Shown here piece after piece: positions 49,210 through 60,383 of a stretch of 64,000 nt of DNA. Made by a program: the position numbers and the translations under genes. Where the stretch lies: assembly GCA_027924645.1 (NCBI GenBank), contig BSBN01001362.1, positions 1,208,501 through 1,272,500 of the forward strand, in the 5' to 3' direction. How positions within the stretch are numbered: position 1 is the first letter of the stretch; the number at the start of each line of letters is the position of its first letter. The DNA comes from Cunninghamia lanceolata. Its lineage: Eukaryota > Streptophyta > Pinopsida > Cupressales > Cupressaceae. Below the pieces are notes generated by a model. The model was not told where the DNA came from. It ran no database searches and saw nothing but the letters and a program-made list of their open reading frames with translations.

Positions 49210-50434
49210 GAAACGGTAAAAAAGTGTTGACCCCCGTGTTCCAGGCCCACATGCTCTGTTTTCATGTTGATTATGCGCTTGCTTCGACAAAAAAGAAGTG
49301 ATTTCATGTTGTTGGGAAGTTCACATGCACATTTTACACATTCTACCACCTTTGCATGATCTTTTCACCACCTTTTCTGCTTTGCCAACTTGAGAAGGAG
49401 GAAATAACATAGTTTTCACACCAAGTTTGATATATATCTATTCAAGTTTCAATTTTTGTAGTGTTGCAATGTTAATTGTGATTCAATTTTAGGAATTTAA
49501 CATTATAGATTGGTTAATAGTATTGTTGTTAGTAATTATATTTGAGTGTTATTCAATTTAACATTGAAAAGGAAGCAAGTGGTGAAAAACTCAAATTGTT
49601 GAGGAGTTTGATGCAAGAAGAAAAAAACACTACATAATTAGGTACTCTCTCCATTCAAATCTTCATTTTTTAGGTATGTCAAGTCTTTACATGCATGTTC
49701 TTTACATTTTCCTTAATTCTATTTGAATTACTTCATCATGTTTTATCATACATGTTTACAATAGACACATTCCCAATCAAGAAAGCAGCCTACAATCTCA
49801 CATGATGCCATGTATATTTTCTACACTTTGGCTCTTTGATAATTATATGTAATAAATAGACCTTAACATACCATGGTGTCAAACTATACAAGAATAAATC
49901 CTTACAACATAATAAAAATACAATCCCACTATTATCTTGTCATATTAACAAGTTAAAATACAAATGAATAGGTGCCAAGATCATACAAGTATGCACATGA
50001 CATGATGATTTGTATGCACATATCTTGGGCTAGGACATTCCTTATGCACCTATTCATGATGATTTGTACATGCACATGACACAACAATTGTTGTCTATTC
50101 CTTCACAAGCCACCCAAATCCTAGTATCCCTAGTACCAACAAAACACCTTCTCAATTCCAAATCCTAGTAGCCCTAGTAACAAAAAACATGTCAAATTGG
50201 GTCTGCCTCAACCTTTTCAAGCATGAAGTCCCATGTACTCTTTTCATGGCTGCAATAATTTGCTTTGTATGCTTTGTACCTATTTTGGTTGAGTGACATT
50301 TAGTCTTTTACATGATGATTGTACATACATTTACTATGAAGGGTTGAATGACATATATTTTAGTTATTTGTATGGATTCATTTCTTAGGAACTAATATTG
50401 GTCTCTTTATCATGCTACAGACAAATTCTCTATC
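49210..50434 (+). other. Transposase upstream region
   Basis: AT-rich with no ORF. A TTTATCATGCTACAG sequence 14 bp before the first ATG of the transposase could be a splice acceptor, so an upstream untranslated exon is possible. Confidence 0.4.
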
Positions 50435-53400
50435 ATGCCGAGGAAACGATCAAGAATTAAACCAACACAGGAAGAGATAGAAGCTAAGAATGCAAAGAAA
50501 GCAGAGGCTATGAGGGAACTTCATGAGAAGAGGAAATTGGACACAATAAATGAAGACATGCCAATTGAAGAGGAACCACAACCATCACAAAGAGATATGG
50601 TATTGACGGCACAAAGAGAATGAATGCAAAAACTTTGTGCTACGAGAGATTTGAATACCATAGTTGGAGACACATCCTCTATCGCAAGTCAACATGTAGG
50701 GACACCATCTACCACATCTCAAGTTGAGAGTACATCATCACTCACATGTGATGAAGGAGGTATGCCATCATTCCCACCTCAACCTCAAGGTATGTCATCT
50801 ATTCCATCTTCGATCAAAGGTATGCCATATAGCCCATCTCATTTAAATATTGATGAAATTCCTAATGTTGAGATGAATTTATCTAATTTAACACCACCTA
50901 TAATTTTGCATAGAAAGCCAAAGTATTTGATTGATATTGATGAGAATATTTTGCAGCCAATGGAAGGTAAGATTCCAAAACACACTTGTAGAAGATATGC
51001 TCATAAGATTTGGAGATTGTTTTTTGAAAATTTAAATGAGACTGCAAGATGTCAACTATTCCTTGAAATGATGTGAAGTATAAAGTATAGATACATCATG
51101 AAGATTCTTGGGTTGAGAACATCAGAGGCTTCAAGTGAAAAATCTATTGTCAAGAATCTAATGAGTGCGTATGAGAGTGTGGGTAACACCTCACGCACAA
51201 AAGATAGTAATGCAACATGGCGTGTGATTACATCAACTATAGTAAGTAGTCAAATGAGGAAAGCTCGTCTCATTAGAAAGACGAGTCAAGAATTGAGAAT
51301 TAATAGGAAAACTTTATCAAGAGCCGTTGGAAGATGCCAAAGAATTGAGGACACTAATGCTAATGAATTATGGGCATTCTCGGGGAGACTACCATGAAAA
51401 GATAAACTAATTGTTGAAGCATTGAGATCACTAATTGAAGACTTTTGGAAGAATTACACATGGGTATCTCCAAATTAAAGGGATGTGGTAAGAAGGAGAA
51501 TCGATAGTCAGAATCGTGAGCCACATCCAAAGCATTTTTTGGATGAGACTCAAACACAATTTTATGGTAAATTTCTAGAGAAGTATCCTCAAATTAAAAT
51601 TTGTCAAAGATATTTTGAAATGCTAAAACCTTTCTATGTCAAGATAAATCACACACGCACTACTTGTTGTTGTAGATTACATATTGAATTTTCTAACCAT
51701 TTTGATGTTTATAGGTCTATATGTTTAGATATGCATAATAACAATGTTTTGCAGGGTTGTGCCATATGTGCCCCACCAACATCTTCAAGAGACTTCATAT
51801 CAAGAATTTTATGTGAAAGAGAGGAAGGTCAAATATTCTACAAGAAATTATGCTTGGATGGCACACGTCATCGTTACGGTGGCTTGCAACATTTGCCAAT
51901 ATGTGAACATATGGAAAGAAAACATGTGGTTGGAAACAAACTAGTAGAGTTTGGCAAGTATAAAACAGTGGCATACAATACAAAAGATGGTAAAAAAGTA
52001 AAGAGGTGTGAATTGGTTATTGAAAAGATTCTAGTGTATCAGTTTATGCCTATATTTTGTGACAGCATAGTGTATGAGTATGCAAGACATGCCCATAGAG
52101 CTCGATGGTTGGACTTGCAATTCAAGTTATGCAAGGACACATTTCCAGTTGGTAGCATTGTTTTAGTCATCGACTTTGTAGAGAACTACAGTCTACAGCC
52201 ACAGCGTGAGGTGTAATCACAATATTACAACTCCACACAGGTTTCTATATTTGTGCACATCGTATTCATTCATGCAAATGATAGTACAGAGGATGACAGA
52301 AAGATCATAAGGGAGTATAATTTCTATATTAGTGATGATCTCATGCATTCTACAGAGTTCATGCAAGGTTGCTTTCAGGTGTTCTACAATGATTTGTCTA
52401 GAAGGGGCATATCATTCAGTCAGCATATCATATGGTCAGATAACTGTGTGTCACAATTCAAGAACTCGCAGAATTTCTATTGGCTAAGTAGGAGGCATAA
52501 TTTTATAGGTATTCAACATATGTGGAACTTTTGTGAGGCCGGGCATGGAAAGGGGGAGCATGATGGTGTAGGAGCATGTATCAAAAGAGCCATAGCATGA
52601 GAAAAGTTAAAGTATAAAGACAATGCAAAGTTGACAGATGCAAAATCAATTGTCGAGTGGTGTAATGCTTCCATGGGTCTAGGTAATGAAGGTAAGTCTT
52701 CAGTTCATAGATTTTTTTGGTTGATAGATGATACTAACATTGTACCATATGAGGACTATTCTACATTGACAGGATCAAGTGAGATGCACTCTTTCAGAAG
52801 CTCAATTTTAGGTTCATGGAGTATCCATACGTGAAAGATGTCATGCTTTTGTTCTTCCTGTACAATTCAAGCCTGGGGTGAGTGCGAGTCAAAGGAGTGG
52901 GTTGATGAATGGCAGTTAAGTTATCTTAGCCCACTTGACACGTATCGACCCTCGACAACACTGGAACTATCACAGATGGAATCATCAGTTCACTTTGACC
53001 ACATATCAGATCTAGTTCATCCAAGTAATATATCTATTTGCATAGTTTTTGAAATTCCTAATGTCATCTTACTTTGTAGTGTTTTTGTAATGTTGACTAA
53101 TTTCATCTAATTTGCTACACATATCAATGTAGGGCATGTATATGCAGTTATTGTAGATGAAGATAATGAAGAGGGAATAGATTATTACTTATGTCGTTGT
53201 GTTGAGGCCAAAAGGAAATTGGAGGCCCCAGTTACAGATGGAGAAAACATCGAATACCTTACAGGCTCAGTGGTTATTATTGGAACATGGCTTAGAAGGT
53301 ACCCACATAAGAGTGTTAATGTTTGGCTATCTCAAGACTTTGACATGCATCGAATGATTCTTCATTACTCGAACCTTGTCATGGTGTCCAATGTTCATTT

Positions 53401-53518
53401 GATACAGTATCGGGGTAGACCTTTGAATAAAATCTTGTGGAAGGTCCATGAGTTTGACCACGAAGCAATACTTGACACAATAAAGAGTAGAGTAGACTCG
53501 GATGGTTCATTGGATTAA
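50435..53518 (+). pseudogene. DDE/D-like transposase of unassigned family, seven in-frame stops, one intron
   Basis: One reading frame runs from 50,435 to 53,024 and, after a 108-bp intron (GT at 53,025, AG at 53,131-53,132), to 53,518: 991 codons. Stops interrupt it at 50,621, 51,074, 51,395, 52,598 and 52,832 (TGA) and at 51,476 and 52,214 (TAA). Each is one C-to-T from Arg or Gln, and there is no frameshift. The N-terminus is basic (PRKRSRIKP), nuclear-targeting in style. Codons 411-413 open a Cys/His stretch (CCCRLH). Candidate catalytic residues of an RNase H fold are D580 (VLVIDFVENYSL), D669 (IIWSDNCVSQFKN) and E701 or D710 (CEAGHGKGEHDGVGACIKR). Near codons 804-817 is a second Cys cluster (CFCSSC...C) with WVDEW. 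Similar motif sets occur in uncharacterised plant and animal proteins as I recall them; no superfamily is assigned. Confidence 0.75.
53025..53132 (+). other. Intron of transposase gene
   Basis: Starts GTAATA, ends TGTAG, length 108 bp (a multiple of three), T-rich before the acceptor. It contains in-frame stops, and the flanking exons join in frame. Confidence 0.65.
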
Positions 53519-54829
53519 TTTGTAAGTATTCACATTGATTTTGTAAAGTCATGTTACATTGAGTTGTAAGTATGCACATTAATTTGTAAGGTTTTTCTTT
53601 TTTTATTTCCTACTGCACTTTTACACATATACACATTTTTACATCATTATGTTATGTTTCATGGGGTTAGACCTAAGTGATGGATGAAGTTGATTCTAAA
53701 AATAATGTATAAAATCTAGGTAATGTATAAAATATAGGTGTCTCTAGGTGTCTTGGTTTCTAACTAGATAATAGGTGTCTCTAATTGTGATGTAGAGGCA
53801 ATGGGATAGTTGGAGGATGGCAAACTAGACAAGGTTTCCTTATGCTCTAAAGCCCAAATTTCATGATCATTATACAAAAGTGGGAACAACAGTTAGAGAC
53901 TCTGAATTCTTCATGGAAAAGGTGATTTTAGATGCTATGGGACCCATTCCAATCATTGCCAAAGGCAGACCAAACTCAGGATTAACACTTACTTCACAAA
54001 CCCAAGAAATGGCTTGTAGCCCTAAAAAAGGAGAACAGTCCTAATAACTCTTTAAACACAGAACTTGGACAATCAGTAGATATCCTTTTAGACTCCCTAT
54101 CACATATCCAAAACTAGGTATAGGTTGCTTTGGACAATATACCCTAACCTATAACTCCTCTCAATAACTTAGAGCCCCAATTAGGCCTAAAATACAAATA
54201 GACCCCCCTTAAATTCACACATAGAACTCAACCAATGACTTGAGCACTTAGTATTCATGCCAAAACTATGAATTTTGTTGGTTATGTCCTCCTACAATCT
54301 GTTGTTCCCAAAAATGCCTCTATGGTTCCTTCTTTATGTCTCTAAACATCACCTAACACATGGTTTTGTTAGGTTTCCTCAAAGAAAACTTCTTCTCCTC
54401 ATATTTCTTGCCAAAAACTCATCATAGCATACTAGAATAGACCTATTACAACCCATTCCACTGATCAAAAGTGAATCAAAATAGTGGAATGGCCAAAAAA
54501 TGCATGTCTTAGGTCTTAGGTCTTAGGTGAGGCCACATGAGCTTCCACCTTCACATGGTTCGCCTTGTCAATATAGAATATTTATATTTCTTGAAGCTAA
54601 GGGAAGCACTTTTTCTTAATAGGAAAACTTTATCAACTTCAGTTGCACTAATGGTGTAGGGGCACCTAGGTTGTCATGCCTCCAAGAGGGGTCAACAAAT
54701 AAAATTTTGTTTTGATTGAGTCAATTGTATGTAATAAGGTCTTCTAAGACCATTTCATTTATTTTTAAGTCACTTTGAGTCATTTGGGGTCAGTTTGAGT
54801 CTTTGAGTCCTGTTACAAAAAAGTGTCAA
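53519..54829. other. Intergenic region between the convergent genes, left part
   Basis: A short duplication around TTGTAAGTATNCACATT lies just after the transposase stop (53,518-53,590). No ORF or known repeat was recognised in the rest. Confidence 0.5.
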
Positions 54830-56410
54830 TGTTGTCAAGTTGCACAAAGCAACTTTTGCATTTTTGGTGTCCTGCTCCTGATGTGACCAAACTGATAGTT
54901 CCAACACATCTAGATGGGTACGTTTAGTCTAGGTATGGTTCTTTTTTTCACCCAAACATGTCGAAACAGTCCGAGCTACATTGTACTGATGATATCCCTG
55001 AAGAGTCCAAAGTGTAAAAAGGTAGCAATCTTTGACGAGATGTTACTCAAAAAATGTGTCACTTAGAAACATTATGTCTAAGGCAACATGATCACCTAGA
55101 GTGCCTCTACAATAACCTCTCTCAATTTTTTATATCTCTGAGGCATTTTCCCGTGGTGAAAGGTTTTCTGTTGCCCCAAAAATCGTCAAAAGGAGGTAGT
55201 GTAAAGTTGCAAAGTGGTGTAACTTTCGTCCTTCTCCTGATGCAACCAAACTGACTATTCCAACGTGTCTGGATGGGTACATTTACGCTAGGTATGGTCC
55301 TTTTTTTATCCAAACATGTCAAAACAGTCCAAGCTACATTGTACCGACGATATCCCTGAAGAGTCCAAAGTGCAAAAAGGTAGCAATCTTTGACAAGATG
55401 TTACTCAAAAACTGTGTCACTTAGAAATATTCTGTCTGAAGAAACACAATCATGTAGAGTGCCTCTACAATAACCTCTCATTTTTTATATCTCTGAGGCA
55501 TTTGCTCGTGGTGAAAGGTTTTCTGTTGCCCCAAAAATCATCAAAAGGAGGTAGTGTAAAGTTACAAAGGGGTGTAACTTTTGTTCTTCTCCTCGTGTGG
55601 CCAAACTGATAGTTCCAATGCATTTGGATGGGTATGTTTAGGCTAGGCATGGTCCTATTTTGTACCCAAACATGCCGAAACAGTCTGAGCTAAATTGTAT
55701 CGATGATATCCCTGAAGAGTCCAAAGTGCAAAAAGGCAGCAATCTTTGACAAGATGTTACTCGAAAACTGTGTCACTTAGAAAAATTCCCTCTGAGGCAA
55801 CATGATCACGTAGAGTTCCTCTACAATAACCTTTCTCAATTTTTTATATCTCTGAGGCATTTGCCTATGGTGAAAGGTTTTCTGCTGCCCAAAAATCATT
55901 AGAAGGAGGCAGTGTAAAATTGCAAAGAGGTGTAACTTTCATCCTGCTCTTGATGCGACCAAACTGACTATTCCAATGCATTTGGATGGGTACATTTACA
56001 TTAGGTATGGTCCTATTTTTCACCCAAACATGTCGAAACAGTCTGAGCTACATTGTACCGATGATATTCTTGAAGAGTCCAAAGTGCAAAAAGGTAGCAA
56101 TCTTTGATGAGATGTTACTCAAAAATTGTGTCACTTAGAAACATTATGTCTAAGGCAATGCGATCATGTGGAGTGCCTCTACAATAACCTCTCTTAGTTT
56201 TTTATATCTCTGAGGCGTTTGCCCGTGGTGAAAGGTTTTCGGCTGCCCCAAAAATTGTCAGAAGGAGGCAGTGTAAAGTTGCAAAGGGGTGTAACTTTTG
56301 TTCTTCTCCTCGTGTGGCCAAACTGACAGTTCCAACGTGTCTAGATGGGTACGTTTAGGCTAGGTATAGTCCTGTTTTGCACGCAAACATGCCGAAATAG
56401 TCTGAGCTAG
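54830..56410 (+). repeat. ~358-bp satellite-like tandem repeat, about 4.4 copies
   Basis: The anchor CCAAACTGAYWGTTCCAA occurs at 54,887, 55,246, 55,601, 55,959 and 56,318 (359, 355, 358 and 359 bp apart). Units include conserved CTGAAGAGTCCAAAGTG and GAGTGCCTCTACAATAACCT blocks. Minus-strand frames of 61-66 codons recur in step with the repeat and are not treated as genes. Confidence 0.9.
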
Positions 56411-56509
56411 ATGAAGACTTTTTACCCACCTCATCCTTCAATCATTATAATTGTTCTCAAAAGACATCATCAAAACATTAAAAAACTCCAAGAATTGTAG
56501 TTTTAAGTT

Positions 56510-57400
56510 GATTTCCTCCAAGGCGCCAATGTGAGGTTGTTTTGATGGCAAATGACACCTTGATTCATGACGTTGAATCTCCTTCCTCCTAGGCACCAAA
56601 ATGGATAGTTTATACAAGAAAAGGCGCCTTAGTATACTTAGCTCATTTCTTGGAAATTTGATGGCTTCAATCACTTGTTCAAACCTATAGGAGACCATTT
56701 TACACTTAGGCACTAGATCTTAGGATTTAGAGCATCTTTCTTCAAGGCGCCAAAATGAGGTTATTTAGACACAAAAGTGTGCCTCCATACAAGATGCTTA
56801 TTCTCCTTCTACTTAGGTGCTCATTCATGATGATCCAAATGACAATAGGCACCTAGACTTCCTTTGGTAAGATTTAGTCATTTTGAAGGTTCTAACACTA
56901 GGTGCTACAGTTGGAAGTGATTTGAAGTTTATTTTCCTCTAGGCACCCAAAATGAATGGTGGAGACAAGAAAAGCCGCCTAGGCTTCTTTTGACGATTTT
57001 CAAAGTCTTCCTAAGTTATATTATGTTATATTGACCCTTAGGCACAAATGGATGATCTAGGATGACTCTAGGCACATATCCAAGGCGATATCTTTCTAGG
57101 CGCAATCTTCACTAAGTTTAGACTTCACTTTACATCAAGGTGCCAAAATTGATAGTTTAGAGAGAGGCAAAAATGCGCCTAGAGGTATGATGCTCAGTTT
57201 GATGTGTTTGATCAACTTTGATAATCAAGATGAATTGCCTCCCTTAAGGCGCCCTCCTTTATACTTTGAAACATCCTTTCAATATCAAGGCACAATTTTG
57301 AGGTTGTTTGGATGATGAAAGGCACCTTGAGTTCTAGGCAGAGTTTTGAGGTTGTGCAAGTAGAGAAATGCGCCTAAGGTCTTAAAGAAAATTTATACCT
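56510..57400 (+). repeat. Dispersed module built on AGGCGCC
   Basis: AGGCGCC or AGGCACC recurs at 56,521, 56,591, 56,622, 56,745, 56,941 and 57,246 among others. It is often followed by AAAATGANNGTTTAGA and then, 30-45 bp later, by a second GCGCCT. Each module is thus a loose inverted pair. Spacing is irregular, about 30-200 bp. Confidence 0.65.
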
Positions 57401-58135
57401 AAAACTGAAAATCCCTGAGGTATGACTTATGGAAGCCTATAGCCCCAATGTTATGTTGCATACTAAAATTAGGTAAGACTCAATATAATCTCATAACCTC
57501 GCCTTATATGCAAGAGGAATTACATTTAATAACCAGAATGTCATCAGGTGCTTATAAGCATATGATTTTGACTATCTTATTCAAAACAACAAACATACTC
57601 TTTGCATCCCAATATGGTATAATAACAAGACATTAAGAAATATTTTCAATTGACCAACTCATAAAGAATATAGATCAACATACTCATTTGAATATTTTCA
57701 ATTGAGCAACTCATAAAGAATATTAATATTTTTTGTTCAACATGATGATTCATTTTTTTTAAATACAACTTTTATCTTTTAGTTCCAAAATGAGGTTTAG
57801 GTGATACTTGAATAACAATAGCTAGCTTATTGGATCAACAAACATCCTATGTAATACAATTGGACTTTAAATATTTGAAGTAGTCATCTACAAATATCCA
57901 TTCAAACGTGGATTTATAATGCAAGTATGGATGCCATCAATAAATTTTTTTTGTATTAACCAAATATCCATATAAGCATACATCAATATATGTCGATATA
58001 AGTATAACATATATACAAAATAGCCATATAGGCTTACAAGAATGCCATATAGGCATACAATGTCAACTATATGCAATACAAAATATATGTCCACAAATGC
58101 CATATATGCATACAACAAAGGAACACAATAAAAAG
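57401..58135. other. Intergenic region, right part, with short ATAGGCATACAA repeats
   Basis: Around 58,020-58,105 the word GCCATATAGGCATACAA recurs in altered forms. Otherwise AT-rich, no gene supported. Confidence 0.5.
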
Positions 58136-60226
58136 TCATTCTCCTCTAGCTAGTGAAGAGAATAGATCACGGGCAGCCTTTGATCTTCTAGGGGATGGAG
58201 ACACGTGTGTGGGTGGTCTACTACGAACCCGAGGGCTACTCCTCCTATTTAGTTCTTCTTGCATCTTTAGCTGTTATAATAAAAAGTATAGACATTAATA
58301 TATAAAAATTACATGTTATAAAAAATGAAACATTTAACAAAATAATCACTTACCACTACCATATAATCTATCTCCTCACTTGCCTCAGTAGCAGGAATAG
58401 GCCGTGGTGATGTCATGTCCTATAGAAACCATCCAGATAGAAATTAAACTTCAAATCAATAATCTTTTGATTTTTCAAAAATAAACAACTATAACAATGA
58501 ATGTAAATTGAAATTTACTAATTTGCCTCATACCCCTGTCAATGGCATGGAGCTATGAATCATAGAGGACAGACCATGCTCCATTGCCTTATGAACACTG
58601 GGAGGTGTCTCCGCAGCCTGCATCATGTGGAAATAAAACAACATTATTCAATTACAAAAACTATAATAGTGATGCAAATCATGGCTCCTAACATACAAAC
58701 ACGTTCATCTAAACATGGAAGTACACACAATAAAGCACACAAGTCACATACAAAAATCTAGTAAGTACAATTCATTCATTAAACTATTTATTTTATTACC
58801 TCCGTGAAGCTTTGAAGTCCACCACCGCTGGCAGGTGTTGTCGTGAAATCTCTAATATTAACCTATTCAACATCCAAAATTAGATATTAGAATACCATTT
58901 ATATAACAATGCTATTCACATGTAATATTTATAGTTGTTTACTAATTACATACCCCGACAGTAGATGATCTAGTGTAATATGCAGGTGGAGAACCACTGA
59001 AAACTGCATCAACACTATGACCCTGAAATTTTATTAAAATCATCAAACTAAATTAGTTAATCTTGCATTTCAAAAATAAAATTTAATAAATTAAATTCAA
59101 TAAACTTGCTAATATTTACCTGAGTATCAAGGCTGAAAGTCTCACTCAGGAGGGTATCTTTCATCACCATCTGCTTAGCTGCAGATGTAGCTTGTGCACC
59201 TACGTCCTGACTATCCATGGGGTCATAACCACAGGCTGACCCGCAAGTTTGGCAAGCATGGGGTGGGACCCTACCCCTCGCACTATCTCCCAACCCATTC
59301 TATGCTGTAGGATTGGCATGCTCTATGATGTTCTGGGTCAAGGCACTAATGGATTGAAGTGTATCAACCTCAACACTCTCCTTCACAATGGAAGGGATAG
59401 AAACATGCTCATGGGCTGGTCTGTTAATTACTCGTCTCACTGCCCGCTGTGGGTCAACACGTGGCCCTGGTCTATCTTGTGTTGACCCCCCACCTCTACC
59501 CTGGAAGTCCCACATATCAAAATAGTTTGGCACTTTATTGAGGACAAACTCGCAGTAGAGTTTCCTCAAAAAGTATTGCAGGACCTCATTATTATTGCAT
59601 GGAGGATGGTCAAAAAGCATCCACCACCTCTGCCCAAAATTGTCCCTTATCGCTTGGTTGTTGCACCAATGGATAAGGAACCTCTTGCATGTAATGGGTG
59701 GAGATTGATTTGTTTGTGGGTTTGTGAAAATTGAATACAAGTCTAATTTTGTAATTTGTAATTTTTTCACATCTTGGTATGACAGCTTGTCTGCATAATA
59801 GTCTCTAAACTCTCTCCTCTTATCCCTCCAACTAGATATTTGCTTGCTAATTGAATCTACATTTGATAACATAGATTCAAGAGATTCAGCAAGTGTGGAC
59901 CTATGCAAGGTTGAAGTGGAATGATCTTTCAACCTTGCAATTATATCTTCAATTTCTTTTTTATTGTTTTTAATTTTCCCCATTAGATTTTCTTGTGTTC
60001 CAGGGGCATGTCAAGGAATGGATGGAGGAGGTTGTTGTTCCACGGGTATTTCCTCCTTAGGATTTTGTGGATTTTGAGGAGGAGGAAGAGGAGGTGCATT
60101 AACATTTCCTAACAATTAATGAAATTTACATCAAAAATCAACTCAAACCTACCTATTTAGAAACAAATTCAAACAAATAAATAAATAAAACTCACTCCTT
60201 TGGTGTACTCAACATTGTGGCGGCAT
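58136..60226 (-). pseudogene. Seven-exon accessory gene of the transposon, unknown function, three in-frame stops
   Basis: Exons on the minus strand: 60,226-60,196; 60,108-59,120; 59,022-58,954; 58,862-58,800; 58,617-58,534; 58,419-58,354; 58,270-58,136. Every junction is GT-AG (donors GTGAGT, GTAAAT, GTATGT, GTAATA, GTATGA, GTAAGT) and the frame is kept, giving 478 codons. Stops lie at codon 6 (60,211-60,209, TGA), codon 43 (60,013-60,011, TGA) and codon 280 (59,302-59,300, TAG). All are one C-to-T from CGA, CGA and CAG. The N-terminal part is Pro/Gln-rich. Codons 53-113 look helical and charged. A Trp/Phe/Cys-rich block follows (WCNNQAIRDNFGQRWWMLF, near codons 157-175). The C-terminus is Arg/Ser/Pro-rich. 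No domain is recognised. Its TATA lies close to the right terminal repeat. Confidence 0.7.
59300..59983 (-). pseudogene. Longest uninterrupted frame of accessory gene (within exon 2)
   Basis: These 227 codons are what survives between the second TGA and the TAG. The first ATG (codon 53) would be the start only if the upstream exon were ignored. In-frame sequence continues on both sides. Confidence 0.65.
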
Positions 60227-60310
60227 TTTGGCGACGAATCGGTAAGATTTTGGTGTTGAATTGATTTTTCCAAAACATGAGAGTGCTTCCTAGGGTTTGC
60301 AAGCCGTGGG

Positions 60311-60316
60311 TATATA
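60311..60316 (-). promoter_or_regulatory. TATA-box candidate of accessory gene
   Basis: TATATA on the minus strand, 85 bp upstream of the accessory-gene ATG and about 30 bp inside the right terminal repeat. Confidence 0.45.
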
Positions 60317-60347
60317 GGAGAATAAAGAAATGAAATGAGATGATAAG

Positions 60348-60379
60348 CTTTTTGGCCCCCCAACTTTTTGCACTTACCC
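60348..60379 (-). repeat. Right terminal inverted repeat (32 bp)
   Basis: Minus strand starts GGGTAAGTGCAAAAAG; partner of 42,180-42,211. Confidence 0.75.
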
Positions 60380-60383
60380 ATGT
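60380..60383 (+). repeat. ATGT target-site duplication, right (candidate)
   Basis: Copy of 42,176-42,179. Confidence 0.6.

Larger units (their letters stand above)
42180..60379. mobile_element. Candidate 18.2-kb DNA transposon, unassigned superfamily
   Basis: The ends are 32-bp inverted repeats matching at 29 of 32 positions, bordered by ATGT on both sides. Enclosed are two convergent genes: a DDE/D-like transposase (50,435-53,518, plus) and a seven-exon accessory gene (60,226-58,136, minus). The accessory gene's start lies only about 150 bp inside the right end. The interior also holds three CpG-rich palindromes, telomere-like repeats, four copies of a B3 half-domain, a 358-bp satellite and an AGGCGCC-centred repeat. 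The two genes show the same damage: in-frame stops explained by C-to-T, no frameshifts. What is seen is the ends, genes and repeats. That they form one unit is an inference, strong for the right end and transposase and weaker for the left end because it lies 8.2 kb from the transposase. Confidence 0.7.

Noticed and set aside
55054..55650. Repeated minus-strand frames ending RDIKN
   Set aside because: They recur with the 358-bp satellite and have no start context or domain; treated as repeat by-products.
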